The translations under genes were made by a program, and so were the position numbers. This document shows, one piece after another, positions 33,829-41,094 of a stretch of 64,000 nt of DNA (position 1 is its first letter; every line of letters begins with the position of its first letter). This stretch comes from JAKACA01 sp049510975 (lineage in GTDB: Bacteria > Actinomycetota > Acidimicrobiia > Acidimicrobiales > Bog-793). The DNA is taken from assembly GCA_049510975.1 (NCBI GenBank), contig JBEKYM010000003.1, positions 124,001 to 188,000 on the forward strand, given 5' to 3'. The notes under the pieces are model-generated. The model was not told the origin of the DNA, made no database searches, and was given only the letters and a program-made list of their open reading frames with translations.

Positions 33829-34539
33829 GTGAGCGGGGCGGCCGGCGAGGTCGAGCGCGTGCTGGAAGCTGCTCGGGCGGCGACCGGGTTCATGCCCGAC
33901 GAGGAGGGACTGGCCCTCGGGCGGGTCGCCGGACTGGTGGCCTCGCTGGCACCGGGTGCCGGCGGCGACGTGATCGTCGAAGTCGGCGCCTACTGCGGCC
34001 GCTCGACGCTGTACCTCGCCCACGGCGTGCTGGCGGCGCTCGCTGAGGAGGTCGGCGGCGGCGCAGCCGGCGGGGGGCGACCCGTCGTGTTCAGCGTCGA
34101 CCACCATCACGGCTCCGAGGAGAACCAGGCCGGCTGGGAGCACCACGATCTCTCCCTCGTCGATCCGCAGACGGGCCGGCTCGACACGCTCCCGACCTGG
34201 CGCCGGACGATCGAAGGGGCCGGCGTGGAAGGCGGGGTCGTCGGTCTCGTCGGCGACTCCCCGACCATCGCCGCACGGTGGGGGGCGATGGCAGGTCTCG
34301 TCTTCATCGACGGCGGCCACGGCGCCGAGCCGGCGTGGGCGGACTATTACGGCTGGGCGCCGGTCGTGGCCGTCGGTGGATGGCTCGCGATCCACGACGT
34401 CTTCCCGGATCCGGCCGATGGCGGGCGACCACCGTACGAGCTCTACCTGCGAGCCCTCGAGTCGGGCGCCTTCGTCGAGGAGGCTGCGCTCGGTCGGGGC
34501 AGCCTGCGGGTCCTGCGACGGGTGACCGCCGGCGTCTGA
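33829..34539 (+). CDS. Class I SAM methyltransferase (Methyltransf_24 type)
   Basis: This 236-residue protein has a Rossmann methyltransferase core: VIVEVGAYCGRSTLYLA (motif I), VVFSVDHHHGSEENQ (post I), and LVFIDGGHGAEPAWADYYGW, the IDGxH motif of the Methyltransf_24 group. Such enzymes often methylate sugars or glycans. It starts at GTG, eight bases after the GDT1-like gene. It is convergent with a glycan-type gene set (GT4, methyltransferase, alpha/alpha barrel) beyond a strong hairpin, so a role in the same pathway is possible. Confidence 0.78.
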   Translation: MSGAAGEVERVLEAARAATGFMPDEEGLALGRVAGLVASLAPGAGGDVIVEVGAYCGRSTLYLAHGVLAALAEEVGGGAAGGGRPVVFSVDHHHGSEENQAGWEHHDLSLVDPQTGRLDTLPTWRRTIEGAGVEGGVVGLVGDSPTIAARWGAMAGLVFIDGGHGAEPAWADYYGWAPVVAVGGWLAIHDVFPDPADGGRPPYELYLRALESGAFVEEAALGRGSLRVLRRVTAGV

Positions 34540-34622
34540 GGGCATAGAGCCCGGCGGCGCCGGCGGGGTGGCGTGGAGCGAGGCGGCGGGTTTCTTTGGT
34601 CAGGCGTGGCGCCGGCCGGATC

Positions 34623-34682
34623 GAACCGTGTGCACAGGGTGACCGCCCGACGCCCTGTCCGGTTACTTTGTGCACACGGTTC
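34623..34682. terminator. Long hairpin between convergent genes
   Basis: GAACCGTGTGCACA (34623-34636) is perfectly mirrored by TGTGCACACGGTTC (34669-34682). Inside, GGGTGACCG and CGGTTACTT continue the stem in RNA with G-U pairs, giving about 23 pairs around a 14-base loop. It lies between two convergent genes, so a bidirectional terminator is the simplest reading, although there is no U-tract. It could also be a dispersed repeat. Confidence 0.6.
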
Positions 34683-34739
34683 GCGCTGCAGCACCGCCGC
34701 AGCACCGCCGGACGCCGGCGGCCGGCGGCCCCGAGCCCG

Positions 34740-35810
34740 TCAGGCGCGCTCTTCCACCTCGGACTCGGCATCGAGGTCGAGCACGGTGCCCGCCGGCAGC
34801 GAGCGCCCGAGGAAGAGGCCCGACGCCGGCCCCTGTGCTTCGAGGGCGTCGACGGCGAGGATCATGGCGGCGGCGGTGTAGCTGCTGCGCTCCTCGTGGG
34901 GGAAGCTCGAACGCTGCGGGTAGACGAGGCCGGTCATGTAGGAGCCGTCCGGGCATCGCTGGTCCTGCACCCACTCGAGGAGGGAGGCGGCCTGCTGGCG
35001 GCGGTCGAGGCTGAGCAGGGCCATGGCGCACTCGGCCGTCTCGGCCGCGGTCACCCAGGAGCGGTCGGACACGCAGCGGACGCCTCGGCCCTCGATGACG
35101 AGCTCGGACCACCGCTCGTCGATGCGCTCGGCACCGCGGGCCGGCTCGAGCGCACCGGACAGGACCGGGTAGTACCAGTCCATCGCAAAACGCTCCTTCG
35201 GCTCGAACCGGTCCGGCCGGTAGGCGACGGCGTGTCGCAGCCTCCCGGCGGCCAGCTCCCAGTCCGGGCGGTCGAGGCCGATGCGCTCGGCGCAGGCGAC
35301 CGCGCAGCGCAGGCTGAAGTAGGCGGACGACGACCCGGTGAGCAGCGCATAGTCACCAGGCGTGCCGTCGGCCTCCACGGACCAGGTCAACTCGCCGCCG
35401 GGCTGCTGCCAGGAGAGGACGAAGTCGATCGACGCCTCGACGACGGGCCAGAACGACTCGATGACCCCCGTGTCGCCCGTCACGAGGTAGTGATGCCAGA
35501 TCCCGGTGGCGAGGTAGGCGCAGACGTTGGTGTCGCGTTTTGCGTCCTCGATGGAGCCGTCAGGCCAGTAGTAGTTGTGCCAGGCGCCGTCGGGGAGCTG
35601 CGTGGCGCGGAGCCACTCGTAGGCGCGCACGGCGGCGTCGAGCCGGCCGGCGGTGGCAAGGGCCATGGCGGCTTCGACGTGGTTCCACGGGTCGGCGTGG
35701 CCGCCCTCGAACCACTGCACCATCCCGTTCGGCAGCTGGCACGCCTCGATGGACGCCGCCGTGGCGCTGAGGTCGTCGGCGCTCAACAGGTAAGCCGGGA
35801 TTCGGGTCAC
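34740..35810 (-). CDS. Alpha/alpha-toroid protein (prenyltransferase/glycosidase-like repeats)
   Basis: This 356-residue soluble protein has repeated helix pairs and short Gly-Trp turns: QLPNGMVQWFEGGHADPWNH, QLPDGAWHNYYWPDG, WSVEADGTPGDYAL, and RCPDGSYMTGLVYP. This is the pattern of squalene-cyclase/prenyltransferase-like and six-hairpin glycosidase toroids. No DXDD motif of cyclases is seen, so a glycan or sugar-related role is more likely. GTG 35810 overlaps the upstream methyltransferase stop as GTGA. It is the third gene of the GT-methyltransferase unit. Confidence 0.7.
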   Translation of the reverse strand: MTRIPAYLLSADDLSATAASIEACQLPNGMVQWFEGGHADPWNHVEAAMALATAGRLDAAVRAYEWLRATQLPDGAWHNYYWPDGSIEDAKRDTNVCAYLATGIWHHYLVTGDTGVIESFWPVVEASIDFVLSWQQPGGELTWSVEADGTPGDYALLTGSSSAYFSLRCAVACAERIGLDRPDWELAAGRLRHAVAYRPDRFEPKERFAMDWYYPVLSGALEPARGAERIDERWSELVIEGRGVRCVSDRSWVTAAETAECAMALLSLDRRQQAASLLEWVQDQRCPDGSYMTGLVYPQRSSFPHEERSSYTAAAMILAVDALEAQGPASGLFLGRSLPAGTVLDLDAESEVEERA

Positions 35811-36520
35811 GATGCATGCTCCACATACACGACGAAACTCTTACCGATCAAGGGGTTCAGTACCTGCTCCGAGACGCGGGTGAGGGCGGGGCGTTTCATG
35901 ATGTCCCAGACGAGCAGTTGGTGGTAGGCCCGCACGGCCCGGTGCTGATCGTTGCTCGTGCCCACGAGGCACTTGAGCCACCAGTAGGGACTATGGAGGG
36001 CGTGGGCGTGATGTGTGGCGAGGATGCGCAGGCCTGACGACTGCAGCCGAGCGAGGAGCTGGCTCCGTCGGTAGATGCGGATGTGGCCACCCGGAACGCT
36101 GTGGTACTCCTCCGACAGGGCCCAGTTGATCATCTCGGGCCCATAGCGAGGGACCGTCACGGCCATGCGGCCGGTCGGCTTCAGCACGCGAGCGAGCTCG
36201 GAGATGGCGACGTGGTCGTTCGGCAGGTGCTCGAGCACCTCGGCGGCGATGATCCGGTCGAAGCTGTCGTCGGGGAACGGCAGCTGGAACGCCGTCCCCT
36301 GCACCTCCATGCTGCGAGCACCTTCGCCTGCTTCGCCGGCCTCCGCCATCGCCTGCACGAGCCCGGTCACGCCTTTCAGCTCGACGAAGTCGGCGTCGAA
36401 GGCGACGACGCTCGCCCCCCGCCGGAACGACTCGAAGGCGTGACGGCCGCCGCCACATCCGAGGTCGAGCACCCGATCACCGGGCTGCAGGCCGAGACGT
36501 TCGAAGTCGACCGTCAGCAC
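35807..36520 (-). CDS. Class I SAM methyltransferase in the glycan unit
   Basis: This 237-residue protein has a clear SAM fold: RVLDLGCGGGRHAFE (motif I), VVAFDADFVEL (post I), LPFPDDSFDRIIAAEVLEHL (motif II), and ARVLKPTGRMAVTVPR (motif III). The C-terminal third is hydrophobic/aromatic. The Methyltransf_11 type is common in glycan and lipid modification. GTG 36520 overlaps the end of the glycosyltransferase gene by seven bases, and its stop overlaps the next gene, so all three are translated as a unit. Confidence 0.88.
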   Translation of the reverse strand: MLTVDFERLGLQPGDRVLDLGCGGGRHAFESFRRGASVVAFDADFVELKGVTGLVQAMAEAGEAGEGARSMEVQGTAFQLPFPDDSFDRIIAAEVLEHLPNDHVAISELARVLKPTGRMAVTVPRYGPEMINWALSEEYHSVPGGHIRIYRRSQLLARLQSSGLRILATHHAHALHSPYWWLKCLVGTSNDQHRAVRAYHQLLVWDIMKRPALTRVSEQVLNPLIGKSFVVYVEHAS

Positions 36521-37899
36521 GGCGACCCGGTCCCGGCGGCGTCGATCGCCGGCGCGACGCCGGCCGGAGCGACGCCGGCCGGAGCGACGGCCAGACCGCC
36601 GGCGTGGGCAGCAGGAGCAGAGGCCCGGTCGCGGGCGGCTCGCGCCCGCTCCTCGAGCAGGACCCGATACTGATCGGCGGTGAGGCGTGCGGTGACAGGC
36701 CAGGTGAAGAGCTCGAGCGTGCGTTTCCGGCCGGCAGCCCCGATCCGAGCTCGCAGCTCGGCGTCGCCGAGGGCCCGCAGCAGACCGGCGGCGAGCGCTC
36801 CCGGGTCGTTCGGCGCCACGAGCAGAGCCGTGACACCGTCGGTGCCGGCAACTTCCGGCAGTGCTCCGCCAGTAGTCGCGACGAGCATGACGCCGCTCGC
36901 CATCGCTTCGATCGCCGGCAACGAGAAACCCTCGTAGAGCGACGGCACGACCGCCACCTCCGCCGAGCCGTACAGCTCCGACAGCTCGTCGTCGGAGATG
37001 CCCGAGCGGAAGTTGACAGCACCTTCGAGGCCGAGGCGATCGAGCACCCCCGGGATGAGGCTCCCGTCCCGCAGCCGCCCGACGACGACGAGGTGGGCGT
37101 CGGAACGCTCCGTGCGTACCTTCGCAAGGGCTTCCAGCAAGGGGATGAGGCCTTTCATGGGCACATCCGCACTGGCGGTCGTCACGAGCCTGCCCGGCAC
37201 CCGGGCGATCTCGGGCCGAGGCCGGAACACCGACTCGTCGACACCGACCGGCACGACGGCCATCCGGGACGGCTCGACGCCGAGCTGCTCGGCGATGTCG
37301 TGGCACGACGACTCCGACACGGTCACGACACGGGGGATCTGGCGGGCGACTCGGCGCTGCATCTCGATGAACCCGTACCACCGCCGCAGCGTCAGCCGCC
37401 GGCGGATCGTGGTGGCGTGCGACAGGTCCAGCTCACGATCGACCGTGATCGGATGGTGGATCGTGCCGAGCAGCGGCCAGCCGTCGCGCATGATCCCGAG
37501 CAGCCCGCTGCCGAGCGACTGGTTGTCGTGCACGATGTCGAACTGGCCGGTGCGCGCCGCCAGCAGCTTGCGTGCACGCAGCGTGAACGTGCGCGGTTCG
37601 GGGAAGCCGGCCGTGCACATGATGGCGAACTCGAGGGCGTCGATCGACGTCTTGAACTCCGAGGGGCGCGGCACCCGGAACGGGTCGGGCTCCCGGTACA
37701 GGTCGAGGCTCGGCACCTCGACGAAACCCACCCCGTCCTCCAACTCCGGGTACGGCTGCCCGGAGAACACCGTCACTTCGTGGCCGAGCTTCGTGAGCTC
37801 ATTGGTCAGGTGGCGGGTGTAGACACCCTGACCGCCACAACGTGGGTTGCCCCGGTAGACGAGATACGCGACGCGAAGCCGCTCCGCATCAGCGTTCAT
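36514..37899 (-). CDS. Family 4 glycosyltransferase
   Basis: This 461-residue GT-B enzyme has an N-terminal domain with LVYRGNPRCGGQGVYTRHL and LGHEVTVFSGQPYPE. The C-terminal domain carries ASADVPMKGLIPLLEAL, VVVGRLRDGSLI, and the E-x7-E motif in PSLYEGFSLPAIEAMASG. Such retaining enzymes transfer a sugar from a nucleotide sugar to a lipid or glycan. The C-terminal tail (VAPAGVAPAGVAPA) is encoded by a short repeat of GCGACGCCGGCCGGA. It is first in an overlapping operon with a methyltransferase and a toroid protein. Confidence 0.9.
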   Translation of the reverse strand: MNADAERLRVAYLVYRGNPRCGGQGVYTRHLTNELTKLGHEVTVFSGQPYPELEDGVGFVEVPSLDLYREPDPFRVPRPSEFKTSIDALEFAIMCTAGFPEPRTFTLRARKLLAARTGQFDIVHDNQSLGSGLLGIMRDGWPLLGTIHHPITVDRELDLSHATTIRRRLTLRRWYGFIEMQRRVARQIPRVVTVSESSCHDIAEQLGVEPSRMAVVPVGVDESVFRPRPEIARVPGRLVTTASADVPMKGLIPLLEALAKVRTERSDAHLVVVGRLRDGSLIPGVLDRLGLEGAVNFRSGISDDELSELYGSAEVAVVPSLYEGFSLPAIEAMASGVMLVATTGGALPEVAGTDGVTALLVAPNDPGALAAGLLRALGDAELRARIGAAGRKRTLELFTWPVTARLTADQYRVLLEERARAARDRASAPAAHAGGLAVAPAGVAPAGVAPAIDAAGTGSPC

Positions 37900-37964
37900 G
37901 ATCGCTCAAGCCTTCCCCGCTTCGGTGCTCCAGCGCAACTCAACATCCAACCTGGCCTTTTCGC

Positions 37965-39356
37965 TCACTTGATCCCGATCGCCGGCAGGATCGTGACGAC
38001 CACGAGGAGAACGGCCATGAAGCTCACGACGACCGTGACCACGGCCGAGACGACCTTCAGAATGGGCCCGTTCGCCCACTTGCCGAGAACGCTCTTGCGG
38101 TTGGCGAGCACGACGATGAACGTCAGCGTGATGGGTGTGACCAGCCCCTGCACGACCTGGGTGCCGATGAGCAGGCTGATCAGGTTGATCGGCGTCAGCG
38201 TCACGATGACACCGATGATGATCTGAGCGGTGAACAGCCCGAGGAACAGCGGCGCCTGACGGAAGCTGCGCGAGACGGAGCGCTCGACGCCGATCGCCTC
38301 GGCGAGGGCGTACGAGGTCGACAGGGGGACGACGGCTGCCGCCAGGGCCGAAGCCCCGAGCAAGCCGAGGCCGAAGAGGATGACGGCGGCCGGGCCGGCC
38401 ACGGGGCGAAGGGCATGGGCCGCTTCCTTCGCCGAGGTGAGCACGCCGGAGCCACCGATGGCAGCCCCAGTGGCGATGATGATCGACCACGAGATGAACG
38501 TGGCAAAGCCGGCGCCGGCGACGGCATCGATGCGCTCGAGCGGGTACTCCTCCGGACCGATGCCGCGGTCGACCACCGCCGAAGCGTTGTAGAGCTGCAT
38601 GTAGGGCGAGATCGTCGTGCCGATGAGGGCCACAGCGAGGAGGACGAACGCCTTGTTGGACACGAGGTGCGGGATGACGACCGAGCTCGCCACCGTCGAC
38701 CACTTCGGATGTGAGAGGGCGGCCGCCACCGGGTAGGCGAAGAAGGCCACCGTGAGGAGCAGGAAGACCCGCTCGGCGTACCGGTAGCTGCCGAGGAGCA
38801 CGAGGAGCCAGATGGCGACGGCTGAGATCGGGACCGTGATGTAGCGGGAGACGCCGAACAATTCGAAGGCGGTGGCGATGCCGGCGAACTCCGAGACGAC
38901 GATGCCGACGTTGGCGATGACGAGCGCTCCGAGGGCGAGGGAGGTGAGGCGGATCGAGAACTCCTCTCGGATGAGAGAGGCGAGTCCTTTGCCCGAGATG
39001 GCGCCGAGGCGGGCCGACATCTCCTGCACGAGCGCCAGCCCGATGCCGATGAGGAGCATGAGAAACAACGTCCGGTAGCGGTACTGCGATCCGGCCGAGG
39101 AGTAGGTGACGATGCCGCCGGCGTCGTTTCCCGCGGCGGCGGCGATGAGGCCCGGGCCGGCGATGGTGGCGAGGAAGAGGATGCGCCGGCGGACCGGACG
39201 TCGACGGGGAGCCCGGGGCGTTCGCAGCAGCCGCGGCTCCGGCTCCCCGGATCCTCGCGGCCGGCCCACCTCGACGGCACCGGCCTCTCCTCGCGACACC
39301 GCCCGGCTCGGGCGACGCCGACTCGGCTCCTTGGTGCCCTCGTCCGAGGGCGCCAT
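37965..39356 (-). CDS. NRAMP-like divalent metal transporter, atypical site
   Basis: This 463-residue LeuT-fold protein has about 11 helices after a basic cytoplasmic N-terminus of some 55 residues. NRAMP homology is clear (GPGLIAAAAGNDAGG, LVQEMSARLGAISGKGL, SPYMQLYNASAVVDRG), but the metal-binding motifs differ. The helix-1 DPGN position reads GNDAGGI (76-82) and the helix-6 MPH region reads GTTISPYMQLY (246-256). The ion may therefore not be Mn2+ or Fe2+; NRAMP-related Mg2+ transporters also alter these sites. The start has GGAGG seven bases upstream. It lies 16 bases after the MgtE-N/CBS gene. Confidence 0.85.
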   Translation of the reverse strand: MAPSDEGTKEPSRRRPSRAVSRGEAGAVEVGRPRGSGEPEPRLLRTPRAPRRRPVRRRILFLATIAGPGLIAAAAGNDAGGIVTYSSAGSQYRYRTLFLMLLIGIGLALVQEMSARLGAISGKGLASLIREEFSIRLTSLALGALVIANVGIVVSEFAGIATAFELFGVSRYITVPISAVAIWLLVLLGSYRYAERVFLLLTVAFFAYPVAAALSHPKWSTVASSVVIPHLVSNKAFVLLAVALIGTTISPYMQLYNASAVVDRGIGPEEYPLERIDAVAGAGFATFISWSIIIATGAAIGGSGVLTSAKEAAHALRPVAGPAAVILFGLGLLGASALAAAVVPLSTSYALAEAIGVERSVSRSFRQAPLFLGLFTAQIIIGVIVTLTPINLISLLIGTQVVQGLVTPITLTFIVVLANRKSVLGKWANGPILKVVSAVVTVVVSFMAVLLVVVTILPAIGIK

Positions 39357-39372
39357 AAGCCTTCCTCCTTCG

Positions 39373-40710
39373 TCACTGCAGGAACCGTGGGAAGTGCAGG
39401 CGTCCCCGCTCAGGCAGCAGGGCGTCGACGACGTCGTCGGCGAGGATGCGCCCGATGGGGCGACCCTCCTCGACGACGAGCACCGACGACCGGCGGGCTT
39501 CGGTCAGCTGGGCCGCCACCGCGCGGATCGACTCGTCGGGGCCGACGGTGAGCGGCGTCTCCTCACCGACGAGATCGCCGACCGTCGTGTTCGGGTCGGC
39601 GATGAGCAGGTCGAAGAGCGTGAGGTCGTCGACGAGCAGCCCGTCGGCATCGACGACGGCGACACCGTCGAGCTCGCCGCGGTGATCGGCCAGCTCGCGC
39701 AGGCGGCCGCGCAGCGCCTCGACCGTGTCGTCGAAGTGGGCGACGGCGAGCGACGTCGTCATGATGCCGCCGGCGGTGTCCTCCTCGTAGGCGAGCATGC
39801 CCGAGAGCTCGGCCGCCCGTTCGCTGTTCATGTGGCCGAGGAGCTCGTCGCGCTCCTCGTCGGCCAGGTCGCGCAACGCTTCCACGGCTTCGTCGGTCTC
39901 CATGGAGGAGACGAGTGAAGCGGCCTGATCCGGGTCGACCCCGCGCAGCAGGGACTCCAGCTCCTCGGGGTCCATCTCCTCGAGGGCGTCGGCCGCCTCT
40001 CTCGGGTCGAGCACCTTCAGCAGCTCCTGCTGCTCCTCGCGATCGAGATCCTCCAGCAAGTCGGCGAGCTCGCCCGGACGGAGGCGGTGGAGGCCCTCGT
40101 GCGTGGTGCGCAGGCGCACCGTCAGGCCCGGGGCGCCGAAGGGTTGGATGGCCGCCCAGTCGATCACCCGTCCCGGTGTCGGTCGGCTCCGCTGGCTGAA
40201 GGGGCCGAGGCGGCGCAGCAGCGTTTGGGTGCTCACGTCGACGCCGACGAGGCGGATGCGGTTCTGCACAGGAGCCAGGTAGAGATCGGCTGCCCGGATG
40301 ACCTGCACGCCGTCGACGTCCACGAGCTGGTGGTCGAGCACGTCGCGGGCGAGCAGGAGCTCGCCGTCACGCCGCTCGTAGTCGCGCAAATCCACCCGCG
40401 CCGACCGCAGCACGACCTCGGTGTGACTGAGGCTGGCGACGAGGCTGGCGTCGAGGAACACCTTGCGCCGGCCGACCCGCACGACGAAACCAGTGATCGG
40501 CGGGTACGCCTGGTCGCCCGCGAACCGGGCGATGGCGTCCACGACGCGGCCGATCTCCTCACCGCCTTGATGGCGGACGGGACGGTTGATGAGGCCGGCG
40601 AGGCTGACGATGGAGTCCCGCACGGCGCGAGTCGCCGTCAGGCGGTTGTGGCGCTTGTCGAGGCGGGTACGGAGCGTTTGCGGAGCGGGCACAGGAGGGC
40701 GACGAGCCAT
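39373..40710 (-). CDS. Soluble MgtE N-domain/CBS protein with PRC-barrel-like N-terminus
   Basis: This 445-residue protein has no membrane segments. Residues about 35-185 look like PRC-barrel-type beta domains (INRPVRHQGGEEIGRVVDAI; LLARDVLDHQLVDVDG). About 210-315 is the MgtE-N helical superhelix (LLEDLDREEQQELLKVLDPR and similar repeats), and 318-440 is a CBS pair (TAGGIMTTSLAVAHFDDTVE; PLTVGPDESIRAVAAQL). MgtE itself uses these domains as a Mg2+ sensor, here detached from any channel. With the NRAMP-like gene directly downstream, it is probably the sensor or regulatory partner of that transporter. GGAGG precedes ATG 40710. Confidence 0.85.
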   Translation of the reverse strand: MARRPPVPAPQTLRTRLDKRHNRLTATRAVRDSIVSLAGLINRPVRHQGGEEIGRVVDAIARFAGDQAYPPITGFVVRVGRRKVFLDASLVASLSHTEVVLRSARVDLRDYERRDGELLLARDVLDHQLVDVDGVQVIRAADLYLAPVQNRIRLVGVDVSTQTLLRRLGPFSQRSRPTPGRVIDWAAIQPFGAPGLTVRLRTTHEGLHRLRPGELADLLEDLDREEQQELLKVLDPREAADALEEMDPEELESLLRGVDPDQAASLVSSMETDEAVEALRDLADEERDELLGHMNSERAAELSGMLAYEEDTAGGIMTTSLAVAHFDDTVEALRGRLRELADHRGELDGVAVVDADGLLVDDLTLFDLLIADPNTTVGDLVGEETPLTVGPDESIRAVAAQLTEARRSSVLVVEEGRPIGRILADDVVDALLPERGRLHFPRFLQ

Positions 40711-40731
40711 GGGACCTCCTTCGAATGACAG

Positions 40732-40792
40732 GCGCCCTGGGGGCGCAAGCGAGCAACGGCGGCGTCATGCGGACGGCGCGCAACAGCGCGCC
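40732..40792 (-). promoter_or_regulatory. Stem-loops in the leader of the MgtE-N/NRAMP operon
   Basis: Two perfect short hairpins lie in the RNA leader between the small leader ORF and the first large gene. GGCGCGC-AACA-GCGCGCC is at 40775-40792 (plus-strand reading) and GCGCCC-TGG-GGGCGC at 40732-40746. A further GC-rich inverted stretch (CCGGCCGAGCCGGCCGG) lies near 40831-40847. There is no U-tract, so a classical terminator is not evident, but the region could switch between structures. Confidence 0.5.
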
Positions 40793-40871
40793 TCCACGGT
40801 GCAGTCGTGACCCGGTCCTCGGCAGCCGGCCGAGCCGGCCGGTCCTGCGGCTCAGCGCTCCCGCGTGCGAC

Positions 40872-40943
40872 TCAACGGGGTGGACGGAGGCAGGGCACCT
40901 GAGGACGGGGCGCGCCGGTACTCGGGGGTTGGTCGGTTGACAT
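40872..40943 (-). CDS. Proline-rich 23-residue leader peptide (uORF)
   Basis: This small ORF has a near-perfect Shine-Dalgarno sequence, AAAGGAGGT at 40951-40959, seven bases before ATG 40943. It encodes MSTDQPPSTGAPRPQ followed by VPCLRPPR and a TGA. Seven of 23 residues are proline, with two Pro-Pro pairs. It lies 161 bases before the MgtE-N/CBS-NRAMP operon on the same strand. Proline- and acid-rich leader peptides upstream of Mg2+ transport genes (mgtL, mgtP; mycobacterial leaders) stall or drop off ribosomes at low Mg2+ and so switch on the genes below. The same role is inferred here. Confidence 0.65.
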   Translation of the reverse strand: MSTDQPPSTGAPRPQVPCLRPPR

Positions 40944-41020
40944 CGACCCCACCTCCTTTCGTGCTCGGCCAACTCGTCACGGGTGCTCCGCCGACTGCTC
41001 CACCAGGCGAAACCCGCAGC

Positions 41021-41026
41021 ATCCTA
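41021..41026 (-). promoter_or_regulatory. -10 hexamer TAGGAT of the leader/MgtE-N/NRAMP operon
   Basis: On the minus strand, TAGGAT lies 78 bases before the leader-ORF ATG. Transcription from here would give a leader of about 300 bases, unusually long for this window, where most promoters are leaderless. Confidence 0.4.
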
Positions 41027-41081
41027 GCCGCGCGCCACCCCCTTTCCGCCCGGCCAACTGCCACGTGCTGCGGGCCGGCGG

Positions 41082-41087
41082 TAGCCT
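41082..41087 (+). promoter_or_regulatory. -10 hexamer TAGCCT of the acyl-CoA dehydrogenase
   Basis: TAGCCT ends seven bases before ATG 41095, with no Shine-Dalgarno sequence. A leaderless transcript is expected. Confidence 0.55.
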
Positions 41088-41094
41088 CTGGGCC

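Noticed and set aside
40711..41026. M-box or manganese (yybP-ykoY) riboswitch upstream of the MgtE-N gene
   Set aside because: I could not find the conserved cores by eye; a covariance-model search would settle it.
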